Assembly (NCBI GenBank): GCA_947561585.1
Contig: CANNZV010000861.1
Location: 124,001 to 188,000, forward strand
Reading direction: 5' to 3'
Source: Caprella mutica
Lineage: Eukaryota > Arthropoda > Malacostraca > Amphipoda > Caprellidae
Length of the DNA: 64,000 nt
Positions 36,901 through 45,134 of this stretch are shown piece after piece. The notes beneath the pieces were generated by a model. It saw only the letters and a program-made list of their open reading frames with translations, did not search any database and had not been told where the DNA came from. Positions within the stretch are counted from its first letter, which is position 1. Every line of letters starts with the position of its first letter. A program made the position numbers and the translations under genes.

Positions 36901-37698
36901 AACAACGGTTGGTCTTTAGCTAACGGTTTCCCTGAAACAGTAAGCTTTAATAACTTAACTGGTAATGAAGTGGCTAACTTCGTAGGTGTGAAAATCGGTG
37001 ATGTAAACGGTTCTGCTATCGCAAACAACGTAACTGGTAACACTGAAGAGCGTACTACTGGTTCTGTTAACTTGTTGACTGACGACCGTGCATTAGTTGC
37101 TGGTGAAACTTACAATGTAACATTCAATGCTGACCAAGCATTAATGGGTTACCAATTCACTATGAACTTTGACGCTGCTGCTCTTGAGTTTGCTGGTATC
37201 GTTGAAGGTCAAGCGACTGCTGCTAACTTCGGTTTAGCTTTATTGGAAGAAGGTGCAATCACTGCAAGCTGGAACACAGAAGCTGCTAAAGCTGCTGAAT
37301 TCACAGTTTCTTTCACGGCTACTGCTGACGCTCAATTGAGTGAAGTAATTAGCATCAACAGCCGTTACACTGCTGCTGAAGCTTATGCTGAAGGCAACTT
37401 GTTGGACATCAACTTAGATTTCAACAACGCTACTGCTGCTGCTAACTTCGAGTTGTACCAAAACAGCCCGAACCCATTCCGTGGTTCTACTATGATTGGT
37501 TTCAACTTACCTGAAGCTGGTAATGCGACTTTAACTATCATGGACGTTGCTGGTAAAGTATTATCTACTGTAAACGGTGATTACGCTAAAGGTTACAACC
37601 AAGTAACTGTAAGCAACATCGATGCAACTGGTGTTCTTTACTACACCTTAGAGACTGCTGGTCAAACAGCTACTCGCAAGATGGTTATTATGAACTAA
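30976..37698 (+). CDS. giant multidomain adhesin: P-domains, HYR repeats, dockerin-like, cohesin-like, T9SS
   Basis: A 2240-residue protein counted from the ATG at 30976; an upstream TTG at 30952 is less likely. Residue positions here count from the ATG. The signal peptide ends near residue 37 (VQVSAQ). Domains in order: P-domain (about 38-182, TWDSDLDISLVAPDGTSISL), MAM/choice-of-anchor J-like domain (about 206-387), HYR/Ig-like repeats, a second P-domain (about 854-996, HPWVSDLTVSVTSPNGTTVI), and more HYR repeats to about 1830. A carboxypeptidase-regulatory-like domain precedes dockerin-like loops (MNPLNGVTTYDLVLINQHIL near 1900, DANNSGSVTAFDLVELRRLI near 1934, VKIGDVNGSA near 2005). A cohesin-like domain (about 2030-2154) and a type A sorting domain (about 2159-2240) end the chain. 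Beyond about 32.4 kb codon choice becomes strongly biased to ACT, GCT, GGT, GTA and TTA, unlike the neighbours, which suggests very high expression. A terminator follows at 37712. Confidence 0.9.
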   Translation: MEKTILTQSTWCRVSNIAKFGLSLMLLILLQVQVSAQTFTTAPGATAIPDNDCPTQTLIPITVSGLATTIDGTFGLETAEINITHTWDSDLDISLVAPDGTSISLSANNGSLGDNYTNTVFDDAAASCIGDGTAPFTGTFAPDSPLGAANNGQDPNGTWNLSICDGANGDTGSVNSASITFSGTPAAPASNDPAPFSATPIAVTAAAPFVESFEALPAADCFGSIAPYFNQDPTTGETWVIQTGNLGHSADAAQDGASFIAVDDSAPASSDVQFMLPPVDISALIVPELTFWLHSDAEDGSSAGSNLNALFTVELTTDDGATWTSVFTNQANTSTANGEYEQFIIDLAAFAGATDLVARFTVDETANDHGNGFDDDISLDLVTFREMPACFVDGGADITQDSDASGTLADCGDFVTLPAPVLSGGDCLGTATNDFNGTADASDIYPVGTTQVIWSAQNSAGDFSLDTVLVTVNDVEDPTFNNCSTGTTISLDPGECDAIVTFDLSATDNCSTATIAVTQNSVTASPYTSVGCGITNQHLRLFDGQPTEITITSVDVAFNGAANGSVPVNVYTLEDGADFTYANLVLVGSGDAAGAAAQTLANVAVNAVIPANTRYVVEVVNLTPATGFEIGYNTEAATGTSYIAGCTIAEPTDINLVLPGGFQVVMVVNADAVALAVEETSATGFVSGDAFPIGDTDLEFTATDAAGNTAVCAFTVTINEFANPSATLAANDNVQVSLDENGLSEVTTDMILEGGPYGCYDEYLLTRTPACVGCPAPLPGDPGSGPNAGFVWVNCNDVGQTITIMVTDPDTGNSTWSTITVEDKIAPTINCVNESVSCTANTTPIFTAPVTGAFALADNPGTIIPQGAPSIVSTTLVVAGVPGEAVITDLNVGTAVAHPWVSDLTVSVTSPNGTTVILVDGACGANDNIDATWDDEGNPLGCQGTAPTITGTVNPQEALSAFDGEPLNGTWTLTVEDGFGDGGVITNFSLDAQWQIAQTSAPTTDDNCGPVTLDFVDSDITGDCAGPSGEIFRTWTATDASGNTAQCVQIITIDRPTIGQVALPADITVSCAAYNANNDAIAPTIAGAGEPTINGGAIDNGSICNITSTLLDEVIIDDICEGTFKTRRKWLIIDWCTGDEIEHNQLVKVIDETGPALVCPAGPYEIDATAASYNEDLGPHAACAGIIPIPAISGTDDCSSIASWTTTITTLAGDVVASSPTNGGSMTGVPLYDTDPTTVGADYLVTYTAYDECGNESICQVPLTVTDRVAPVAICDEITQVSLSSDGIATVCAEDLDDGSYDNCTDVHYWVARVGQFDQAPSSPFGLFGRAYAPCAEFYCNDIGNDNMVFVLVADDAANASLELAGGFLVPPSADAFAQNYEGRLGFCMVSVLVEDKLPPYKVADVADVNIDCDVYYNNLEVALDLASADGNDDPAILNTLYGRPVYADNCDTIVDHTFAVNINSCGEGTITRTWTVEDGATPANVGPTCQQLIIVKHINNWEVAFPDDVTLECEDEMDSQVVIDSIFGEPVVFLDDCELVAVAQEDQIFNIVPDACYKIIRTFTAINWCVYDGADEDVNNASTTAATTAADNTFVSARRFRDGTNGIIVYQQVIKVLDTVAPELTCPTLADVPVNANCVATVDLPEALATDCSFDVTITATTPNLGPNGATHIGTAPIGNVAPGTYTTTYTATDNCGNSESCEMTFNVVDNKPPTPYCVGGLVVELMPVDTDGDGNADQGMVDIWASDFDAGSFDNCPGAVKLTVWLNADNYAGSLGLGYSDAPTNLNGGLPIACDSPFDWNFGNNDVYLYVEDASGNVDFCITTLVIESNPNIPLCDDEDNEDATIAGNINTPAGTPVNMVSVDVNSGFASIQTTDNGEFLFSVPANGDYTVVPSKDMNPLNGVTTYDLVLINQHILGTNPLDTPYKMIAADANNSGSVTAFDLVELRRLILLINTELPNNSSWRFVDAAANLNNGWSLANGFPETVSFNNLTGNEVANFVGVKIGDVNGSAIANNVTGNTEERTTGSVNLLTDDRALVAGETYNVTFNADQALMGYQFTMNFDAAALEFAGIVEGQATAANFGLALLEEGAITASWNTEAAKAAEFTVSFTATADAQLSEVISINSRYTAAEAYAEGNLLDINLDFNNATAAANFELYQNSPNPFRGSTMIGFNLPEAGNATLTIMDVAGKVLSTVNGDYAKGYNQVTVSNIDATGVLYYTLETAGQTATRKMVIMN

Positions 37699-37711
37699 TA
37701 ATTGAAAAATG

Positions 37712-37740
37712 GGATTTGCCTTCGGGCAAATCCTCTTTTC
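37712..37740 (+). terminator. intrinsic terminator with UUCG loop
   Basis: GGATTTGCC-TTCG-GGCAAATCC, a perfect 9-bp stem closed by the extra-stable TTCG loop, followed by a pyrimidine-rich tract (TCTTTTCTCTTT). It lies directly after the giant adhesin. A second inverted repeat (AGAGTTGT / ACAACTCT) spans about 37754-37806. Confidence 0.85.
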
Positions 37741-38189
37741 TCTTTATATTATTAGAGTTGTTTGCAATAGGTGTGAACAAATTGCAGACAGATTGCAGAC
37801 AACTCTATTTTTTATTTTTCAATATAAAACACACTTAACACTTACATTAATACACAAAATCATTGTTCATAAATTAGTATTAACTCCTTCCTTATTTAGG
37901 TTTAATAATGGAAGGCTTTATTCTAAAAAATGCTTTTAATCTTTCAGAATAAAGTGCTGTAAGAACAGATTTATGAAACAATAAAAACAAGAAAAGAGAA
38001 AGATAAAGAAACCTGCTTTTGCCAATAACAAATTAGATTTTTTTCCACGAATATGACAAAACAAATAGAGTAGCGATACTTTATATTTTTCCCACATTCA
38101 AACAGGCATTTTTCTCTTAAAGACTTAAGGCGATTGGATTGTATGTGATTAGCCAAAAACCATTATAAGATACCGTATGTACTTAAATC

Positions 38190-38240
38190 GGTTTTTGGGA
38201 TGGCCTCTCTGGTAATTTTATTACGCAGGGGGGCTTTTTT
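38190..38240 (+). terminator. putative terminator sharing GGTTTTTGGGATG element
   Basis: GGTTTTTGGGATGG, then GCCTCTCTGGTAA / TTACGCAGGGGGGC (imperfect stem) and TTTTTT. It is the best-formed of the three copies of this element (others at 23544 and 28767), each downstream of a dockerin/cohesin-type adhesin. Confidence 0.65.
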
Positions 38241-38312
38241 GATTCTACATATCTACGTAACTCTGATTTTTCAATCTGAGACAATATGACTGCATTATTA
38301 GTGCCTTTTAAT

Positions 38313-38446
38313 CAGCAATTCTCGGTTTAAGTAGAAAACTGGTGTTACCAGTCATTAAGTGAAAAGAACAGGTATTCATTTACTTTCTACTTTATCGTAA
38401 AAAACTGGTAACACCACTCGACGTTTACTTAAACCGAGAATCGCTG
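38313..38446. mobile_element. family D palindromic element copy 1, 9-bp target duplication
   Basis: A 134-bp non-coding element with ends CAGCAATTCTCGGTTTAAGT and CAGCGATTCTCGGTTTAAGT (other strand), then GGTGTTACCAG-type inner arms. A perfect CCTTTTAAT direct repeat flanks it (38304-38312 and 38447-38455). A second full copy is at 62910-63042. Confidence 0.9.
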
Positions 38447-38467
38447 CCTTTTAATACATCGAATTAA

Positions 38468-38499
38468 AGTTTAGATTAGGAGTAATTTTCCTACATTTG
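38468..38499 (+). promoter_or_regulatory. putative promoter of gamma-glutamyltransferase gene
   Basis: TACATTTG (38492-38499) is an exact TAnnTTTG match. A TTTA at 38470-38473 is a weak -33 match with an 18-nt spacer. The start codon is about 47 bp downstream of the -7 element. Confidence 0.45.
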
Positions 38500-38546
38500 A
38501 CCCCAAATGAAACACGAATTAAGAGACCAACCAATTTAAAATACGA

Positions 38547-40034
38547 ATGCAAACCAACCGCACCACAAATAACTATGTCATATCCGCAGGGCACGAAAAA
38601 ACCGCCGAAGCTGCCGAACTTATTCTCCAAGCAGGCGGAAACGCCGTAGATGCTGCCATTGCTGCTTTTTTAATGTCTTGGGTAGCAGAACCCTGCATGT
38701 CATCAGGAGGTGGAGGAGGTTTTGCAACGATATTCTCGGCGAGAAAAAACCGAGCGACTGTATTCGATTTTTTCTGTCAAACTCCTCAACAAAAACGACC
38801 GATGTCCGAAGTCGATTTTTACCCAATAGAAGTTGATTTTGGAGATACTAAAGAAACTTTTCAGGTGGGCAAAGGCTCAACAGGTACGCCAGGCGCAGTA
38901 GCAGGCGTATTTGCGATGCATGAACAATATGGAACAATTCCGATGCGAGAGTTGGTACAACCGGCTATTCATGCAGCAAAAGAAGGCGTAGCAGTCGTTC
39001 CGTTTCAATATCTTGATTTTCAATTATTACAAGCTATTTTAGAAATAGAGCCCAAAGGACGTGATACGTTTTTGGAAAATGGAGTAGTTAAGTCCATAGG
39101 CACACCGATATATATGCCTGAATTAGCCGACTTTTTGGACTACATGGCTAGTGAAGGTAAAGCGGCTTTTTATCAAGGCGAAGTGGCACAAAAAATGGCG
39201 GCAGACTATCAAGCAGGCGGTGGCTTTTTGAGTATGGACGATTTTGAAAAATATCAAGTAAAACGGTTGAAGCCACTCACTTTTAATTATCGAAATCAAC
39301 AAATATTAACAAACCCATTGCCGTCTTTTGGGGGTAAGTTAATACAATTGGGCTTGGATTATTTGGCGCAGCAAAAAATGCCTGAAAAGACAGAAAACCT
39401 AGCTCATCAGCAAATTTTGTACGGCTTGTCTAGTCATTTAGAAAAAGTGGGAAAAGAAAGCCAGCATTTTGCTGAAATACCTAACCCAATACGCGGCAAT
39501 ACCACGCATTTTAGCATTATAGATGCTCAGGGAAATGCCGTTTCACTTACGGCATCTAATGGCGAAGGTTGTGGTTATTTTGTAGAAAATACAGGAATAC
39601 AACTTAATAATATGCTTGGAGAAGCGGCATTATTGCCAGCCGGTTTTCATTCATGGCAAACCAATACGCGCTTATCCTCTATGATGTCGCCTACTATTGT
39701 GTTGGATGAAGAAGATAGGCTTTCTATTGTAACGGGGAGCAGCGGAGCAGGGCGTATTCCTGGAGCTATTATACAAGTATTGTCAAATTTAATCGACTAC
39801 AAAAAAGACGTACATGAAGCCGTGAATGCGCCCAGATTGCACGTGACACATGGAACAATAAACATTGAACCCAACTTCAAAGAAGCCTTTATACTGCCGG
39901 CAAATAGGGGAGAAGCTATCTCCAATTGGACAGAACAATCCCTTTATTTTGGTGGTGCAAATACGGTCGTCAATAAGAACGGAAACTTAGGCGGCGGCGC
40001 AGATTTGCGACGTGATGGAGTGGTATTGCCGTAG
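38547..40034 (+). CDS. ggt: gamma-glutamyltransferase family protein
   Basis: A 495-residue protein covering the whole gamma-glutamyltransferase fold. Early motifs are AGGNAVDAAIAAFLMSWVAEP and a glycine-rich SSGGGGGFATIF segment. The autoprocessing site is RGNTTHFSIID with the expected nucleophile T319 (first T of TTH). A GEGCGYFVENTGIQLNNMLGE-like loop and the substrate-loop region SSMMSPTIVL, GSSGAGRIPGAIIQVL and NAPRLHV follow. The family self-cleaves and then hydrolyses or transfers gamma-glutamyl groups, for example from glutathione. No signal peptide is visible at this start, and no better upstream start is seen, so it may be cytoplasmic, unlike the periplasmic E. coli enzyme. Monocistronic, preceded by a TACATTTG promoter motif. 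Family sure, substrate not. Confidence 0.9.
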   Translation: MQTNRTTNNYVISAGHEKTAEAAELILQAGGNAVDAAIAAFLMSWVAEPCMSSGGGGGFATIFSARKNRATVFDFFCQTPQQKRPMSEVDFYPIEVDFGDTKETFQVGKGSTGTPGAVAGVFAMHEQYGTIPMRELVQPAIHAAKEGVAVVPFQYLDFQLLQAILEIEPKGRDTFLENGVVKSIGTPIYMPELADFLDYMASEGKAAFYQGEVAQKMAADYQAGGGFLSMDDFEKYQVKRLKPLTFNYRNQQILTNPLPSFGGKLIQLGLDYLAQQKMPEKTENLAHQQILYGLSSHLEKVGKESQHFAEIPNPIRGNTTHFSIIDAQGNAVSLTASNGEGCGYFVENTGIQLNNMLGEAALLPAGFHSWQTNTRLSSMMSPTIVLDEEDRLSIVTGSSGAGRIPGAIIQVLSNLIDYKKDVHEAVNAPRLHVTHGTINIEPNFKEAFILPANRGEAISNWTEQSLYFGGANTVVNKNGNLGGGADLRRDGVVLP

Positions 40035-40115
40035 CTTGCTGCCAGCCCGAGCAAGTCTAATTGGCTGTTTTAACACGCTCGGACTAACAGCCAAGCTACT
40101 TGAAGGCATAAAAAA

Positions 40116-40144
40116 AGCGGCTTCAACCCCCCGGTGAAGCCGCT
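40116..40144 (-). terminator. terminator of the minus-strand adhesin gene
   Basis: AGCGGCTTCA and TGAAGCCGCT form a 10-bp stem with a C/G-rich loop. On the minus strand it is followed by seven T residues, so it mainly ends the leftward transcript from 44.6 kb. Confidence 0.85.
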
Positions 40145-40258
40145 ATACAAATTTAGAGTGACGGTTTCCCAGTCGCTCATGGAAAACTTCATATGAAATT
40201 TCCAATTTCTTAATATACCATCCTCAATAATCCATCAAAATCTTAATTTACACGGTAC

Positions 40259-43200
40259 TTAGTTTTTAAAAACAAAATTTCTAGTCTGTAAGAGAATGCC
40301 TTCTACTTTCAAGGCAATCGAATACAAGCCTGCACGTTGTTGGCGCATATCAATCTGAAGATCATCTTCCATGTCTTCTGTAATGACTTTTTGATAAATA
40401 ATTTGCCCGAAATTATTCACTACTTGCAGTGTTCCAGCTTTGCCTTGCAAATCACCTAAATGCACATAAATATAGTCCATTGTTGGGTTAGGAAAGAGAT
40501 GAAAACTTGCCATATCACGCCCCCAATAAAGGTGCTTAATATCGGAGTAGAAATAGTTATCACCTTGATAAACCGTTTTTAGACGGTAGTAATTATCTCC
40601 TAAACTCGGATTTGGGTCAAAAGACTGGTACAATTCTGCTGTTTCGCGCGTATTCCAAGCAGGTAAAGTATTGATGAGTTCAAAATTGACACCATCCAAA
40701 GATTTCTCTAATTCATAATGTTGTATAGGGCAATTTTCATTAATCAACCAGTTTAAATGCACTTCACGGTCAAAACTTTGGGCAATAAAAGTCGGCGTAT
40801 TAGGTATGCATAAAGCCTGCGTGCCCGAAGTAATGGAAATGGTATAATCTTCTATTTCGCCATTACTAAAATCGCCACAAGGATTAACGTAATCGTAGCG
40901 ACTAGCAGCTACACGCATTCGTAATTCGCCAGTAGGAATAGACAAATAAGCAGGTAAGTTTAAGTAATCTAAAGTCGTGCCTTGTGCCCAACGTTCGATA
41001 GATAATTCGCCTTCATCAAAGAAGTCGCCATCCTTGTTGAAATCGACCCAAACGCGCCAAAAAACCACTTCGTCAGCAGCTTGTCCGCCAGGAGTGAGGT
41101 AGAGTAGGCAGTCGTCATTGATGAGCGACATGATGTCATTTGTTTGGTCAGAATAGCCATCATTATTGCCACTTGCGGCTAGATAGCCCATGGTTTCTAC
41201 GCTGTCTATATAAATGTTGCCATCGCCAGAAATGGTGCAATAATCTACATTGTCTGTTTCTACATTAATGTCAAAAGCACAAACATATTCGTCGCCACAA
41301 GGGTCGGAAATGAGGTAGGAGATGGTATGTGTTCCTGCTTCAAAATCGCCAGCATTAATGGCATTACCCATTGGTCTAATGTCGATACAAGGACGTTCTA
41401 AAATAAAGTAATTATTCATAAAACCACTGATGTCTTCCCAAGTGCCTTCGCCTGTCAAAACGGCAAAATTGTAGAAAGAAGTAGCACGCGGATAATTGTC
41501 TGCCCAGTTGGTGTAAGTCGCTGTTTCGCCATTTTGCCACACATATTCACCCTCATTTTGCCAATCCGAAAGTCCAATCCAAGCCGCTGGTTCTACACCG
41601 ACTAGCCGTTGCGTTAAGAAGGCATTTTCAGCTGCATTATCAATCTGAGCAAGGTAGCCCACTTGGTCTTCAATTAGGATAGCAGCATCAAACCAAAGCA
41701 TACGGTCAGCATGGTATAAGAAGTATTGATGACCAGCAAAATCGCCGAGATAAGTATAGCCTTCAATATCGGTATCGTTGCAGTAATCACAAGTGCTTTC
41801 GATGTTTGGAACGTTCCAATAGGCAGCACTAATGTCGTCGATATTTTCGATAGCAGCAGCGATATTTTCTACACATTGTAGGGTTTCTACATCAATAATT
41901 GGTGTCGTTACGGTTACGGTAAATGAACAATTAGTAGAGTTGCCATTGGTATTGTTGGCAGTATAAGTGACGGTTGTTTCGCCTTCATCGAAAAAGGCTC
42001 CATTCTCAATATCGCTAGTTAATGTTGCAGCACAGCCACCCGAAAAAGTAGGAGCAGTCCAGTTAATATTGCCAGCTATATTCACTTCAATATCTGTTGG
42101 GCAATTTGTTAAAACTAAAGGCGTATTGTCCACTATATTGACGCTAAAAATACAAGCATTTGTATTGCCTGCGGCATCTGTGGCCAGGTATTGTACGAGT
42201 TGTGTGCCAATATCAAAAGTAGTACCAGAAGGGACACTTTCGGTCATGTTTTCTAGTTGACAATTATCACTTGCTGTTGGTGCGTTCCAAGTCGCGATTG
42301 CTTCGCAAGCAAATAGTGCAGTACTAACCGTAATATCATCAGGACAATTAGTAAATGTCGGAGCAACATCATCTATGACGGAGATGTTTTGCAGACATAA
42401 ACTACTGTTACTGTTTAGGTCTGTTGCTGTCCAAGTGACGATTGTTGTGCCCATTGGGAAGCTATTAGGCGCGTCATTTGTCAAACTTTCTAGACCACAA
42501 TTATCGCTAGCCGTAGGTGCAGTTAGCATAATGGAAGGAATATTGCAGTCATTATCTAAGCTAAAAGTCACGTTTGGAGTACAGTCTAAGAGTGGATTTT
42601 GTAGGTCATTTACCGTTACCGTTTGTTCACAAACAGGCTCTGTACCATCCATTGTTTCGACTGTCCACATAAAGCTTGTCGAGCCTACAGCAAAGCTATT
42701 GGGTGCATTATTGCTAAACATAGCGGGCATTCCGCCACATAAATCGCCTGATATAGGTGCGCCTAAATCGACATTTGCAGCAGTACAATTGCCTAAGTCT
42801 GCCATGGTAATCACATCGCTTGGGCAAGTAATATCTGTGGGAACTTCGCCGTCATTTGCTAAGACCATTACGTTTTGAGTACAAACGATTTCAGCTCCAT
42901 CTGACCATTCAACGATGGTATTCCCTATTTCAAAAATAGCAGGGGCATTGTTTGTAAAAGTCAATACATTGCCACACATATCCGTTCCCGTTGGCATGCC
43001 TAAATCTACATTTGAAGCCGTGCAAAGTCCATTATCAGAAACAAGGTTTACATCATCAGGACAAGTAATAGAGCCACTCATGCTGCTTGCTTCTACGGTC
43101 ACAGTCTGCGTACAAACGGTTTCTGTACCATTAGACCATACAACCGTTGTTGTACCTAATTCAAAAACACTTGGGGCATTATTGGTAAAAGTAGCCATTC

Positions 43201-44599
43201 CTCCACATATATTTTGAACGAATGGTTCGCCAATACCGATATTAGCAGCAGTACACAGCCCAGCGTCTGTTTCTATGGTCAAATCAGAAGGACAAATAAT
43301 TATTTCTTCTGGTGCATCAGAAGTAACGAAAACGGATGTTGTACAAGTAAAGGTATTATCGAGTTGGTCGTTTACTGATATTTCGAGGGTTTGTTCTCCG
43401 ATTGAAGAACAAGTAAAAATTTGTGAACTTGCTCCATTTTCATAAGTAACGGTAAAGTCAGAACAAAGACTAAAGGAAGCATCGACCAAATCTAAAGCGG
43501 GTAAGAGTAGGGCAGATTGATTATCGAGTAAGTTGACCGTTGCATTTTGGCAAAAATCACCTTGTCCATTCACAATAGTAAAGCCGCCAGTGTTGACGAT
43601 GTCATTGCCTGTAAATTCAGCGCCTGGAAATTGCTCTATAATGCCGCTATTATTGACGAAGGCATCATTTTGTATAGAGCCATTATTTTGAGTAACAGCA
43701 CAAAGAGCAGTAAACAAAATACCCATGTTGTCAATATTACCATTGTTAATCAGCGAAACAAAATTATTTAAACTACCAGCACCCAAAATAGAAATGACGC
43801 CACTATTGACGAAAGTGCCGGTGTTTTCAATGGTTGCATTAATCATACAGGCACTACCTGGTGTGTTTTCGAAAGAGCCTTGATTTTGAAATGTTGTGCC
43901 ATCAGTGATGCTTATTTGACCATTATTAATAAAAGAAATGCTACTAATGATAACTGAATTGTCAGAGCAACTAAGTGTTCCGTTATTAATAATGGGCGCA
44001 AAATTCAACAATTGAAACGCATTAGTGAACGCACCATTATTGGTTAATAAGCCTTGATTATTGAATAATTGACCTTCATTGACCAAGTCACTATCATTTG
44101 TAATACTGCCATTAGAAGTAATAAGACCACTCGCTAAATTAGTCAGCGTGCCACTATTCATTAGCATTCCATCAGATTGGATATTGCCGGCATTTGACCA
44201 ATTTGCGAAGTTGGCGACTGTACCGCTATTGGTAATGGCCGCGCCCATAGCATTCGTGAAAGTGCCTGTTTCTATCATGAAAGCAGTGCCCTCTTCTAGG
44301 AATAATTGACCAGAATTGGTAAAGACATTGCCCATGAAAGTAACCATGGCAGCATTATTAATGCTAAGAGTGCTTTCTAAAGTGAGGTCATAATTTAAGC
44401 TTAAATTGGTAGATATGACCGGAAAATTATTATTGGCAACGCCAAGTGGAATGATGGCATTATTACTGGCAGTAGGCAAGCCATTGTCCCAGTTGGCAGG
44501 GTCGATGAAGGATGTGCTATTCATTCCAGTCCAAGTTGTTGTTGCTATAGCCCAAAAGGGTAGGCATAGCACAGACAGTAGGAGGTAGATACGGTGCAT
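40259..44599 (-). CDS. HYR adhesin with C-type-lectin-like, GEVED and T9SS domains
   Basis: A 1446-residue secreted protein with a signal peptide (MHRIYLLLSVLCLPFWAIAT). Residues of about 30-340 are a solenoid-like region of short Asn/Gly-rich repeats (NSGTLTNLASG, NNQGLLTNNGAF) resembling beta-helix adhesins. About six HYR repeats follow (about 430-905; ICPSDLTIETDAGLC, FTNCPDDITVSTALF). A C-type-lectin-like domain (about 947-1075) has the pattern HQYFLYHADRMLWFDA, AAWIGLSDWQNEGEYVWQNG and a closing GTWEDIS. A GEVED domain (about 1180-1262; RVWVDFNKDGDFFDEGEL, NGEIEDYTI), an FN3-like linker (HLNWLINENCPIQHYELEKS) and a type A sorting domain (about 1368-1446, FHLFPNPTMDYIYVHLG) end the chain. 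A carbohydrate-binding or adhesive role is plausible from the lectin fold. It is transcribed alone. Confidence 0.88.
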   Translation of the reverse strand: MHRIYLLLSVLCLPFWAIATTTWTGMNSTSFIDPANWDNGLPTASNNAIIPLGVANNNFPVISTNLSLNYDLTLESTLSINNAAMVTFMGNVFTNSGQLFLEEGTAFMIETGTFTNAMGAAITNSGTVANFANWSNAGNIQSDGMLMNSGTLTNLASGLITSNGSITNDSDLVNEGQLFNNQGLLTNNGAFTNAFQLLNFAPIINNGTLSCSDNSVIISSISFINNGQISITDGTTFQNQGSFENTPGSACMINATIENTGTFVNSGVISILGAGSLNNFVSLINNGNIDNMGILFTALCAVTQNNGSIQNDAFVNNSGIIEQFPGAEFTGNDIVNTGGFTIVNGQGDFCQNATVNLLDNQSALLLPALDLVDASFSLCSDFTVTYENGASSQIFTCSSIGEQTLEISVNDQLDNTFTCTTSVFVTSDAPEEIIICPSDLTIETDAGLCTAANIGIGEPFVQNICGGMATFTNNAPSVFELGTTTVVWSNGTETVCTQTVTVEASSMSGSITCPDDVNLVSDNGLCTASNVDLGMPTGTDMCGNVLTFTNNAPAIFEIGNTIVEWSDGAEIVCTQNVMVLANDGEVPTDITCPSDVITMADLGNCTAANVDLGAPISGDLCGGMPAMFSNNAPNSFAVGSTSFMWTVETMDGTEPVCEQTVTVNDLQNPLLDCTPNVTFSLDNDCNIPSIMLTAPTASDNCGLESLTNDAPNSFPMGTTIVTWTATDLNSNSSLCLQNISVIDDVAPTFTNCPDDITVSTALFACEAIATWNAPTASDNCQLENMTESVPSGTTFDIGTQLVQYLATDAAGNTNACIFSVNIVDNTPLVLTNCPTDIEVNIAGNINWTAPTFSGGCAATLTSDIENGAFFDEGETTVTYTANNTNGNSTNCSFTVTVTTPIIDVETLQCVENIAAAIENIDDISAAYWNVPNIESTCDYCNDTDIEGYTYLGDFAGHQYFLYHADRMLWFDAAILIEDQVGYLAQIDNAAENAFLTQRLVGVEPAAWIGLSDWQNEGEYVWQNGETATYTNWADNYPRATSFYNFAVLTGEGTWEDISGFMNNYFILERPCIDIRPMGNAINAGDFEAGTHTISYLISDPCGDEYVCAFDINVETDNVDYCTISGDGNIYIDSVETMGYLAASGNNDGYSDQTNDIMSLINDDCLLYLTPGGQAADEVVFWRVWVDFNKDGDFFDEGELSIERWAQGTTLDYLNLPAYLSIPTGELRMRVAASRYDYVNPCGDFSNGEIEDYTISITSGTQALCIPNTPTFIAQSFDREVHLNWLINENCPIQHYELEKSLDGVNFELINTLPAWNTRETAELYQSFDPNPSLGDNYYRLKTVYQGDNYFYSDIKHLYWGRDMASFHLFPNPTMDYIYVHLGDLQGKAGTLQVVNNFGQIIYQKVITEDMEDDLQIDMRQQRAGLYSIALKVEGILLQTRNFVFKN

Positions 44600-45134
44600 A
44601 GTTCAATGTTTTTTTTGGCTAGTTTCTCTGCGCTAAACAACTACCTGGGGGACAGATGAGTGCTTAGAAATACTTTTCCATTAATAGTTATAAATCAGTT
44701 AATTAACAGGACTTAAATAGATGGCAAATAGCATTAACTTGACTGACTACTAAGGTAGCATCTAGATAAGCGAGCTCGTCTAAAAAAGTATAGTGCAACA
44801 TAGGAAAAGCTATCCATCTAAAAGGCCTTATTCTTTAGTAAAGAATAGAGGATAAATGAATATGTAAAAAGCGCAGTTTTGGGACGGGGATGTAGATCTG
44901 GGCAAAACCAGTCATTACAAAGAGTAGCCTTAGGGCTGAGAGGCGTGCCTGACTGTAGGCGAAGGTACAATTATTTTTAGCCTTAGTGATAGTTTTCTAA
45001 AAAAAATCACTGCATCCTTAGGGGCGGAGTGATTTTTTTTGAAGAAAATAGCGAAAAAACATCCTCATAAATTACCGAAATAATTGTATGCTACTTATAT
45101 GTGTGTCCGACACTATTAACTTGACTGACTACTA
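44600..45134. other. intergenic with element fragments
   Basis: Upstream region of the leftward adhesin. Fragments are TTAACTTGACTGACTACTAAG at 44733-44754 and again at 45114-45135 (family J right end), and a degenerate family A/B core and right end at about 44990-45092 (ACCGAAATAATTGTATGCTACT). No gene supported. Confidence 0.5.

Noticed and set aside
37971..38156. 61-codon minus-strand frame as a gene
   Set aside because: Basic, low-complexity translation of AT-rich spacer; no motif and no start context.
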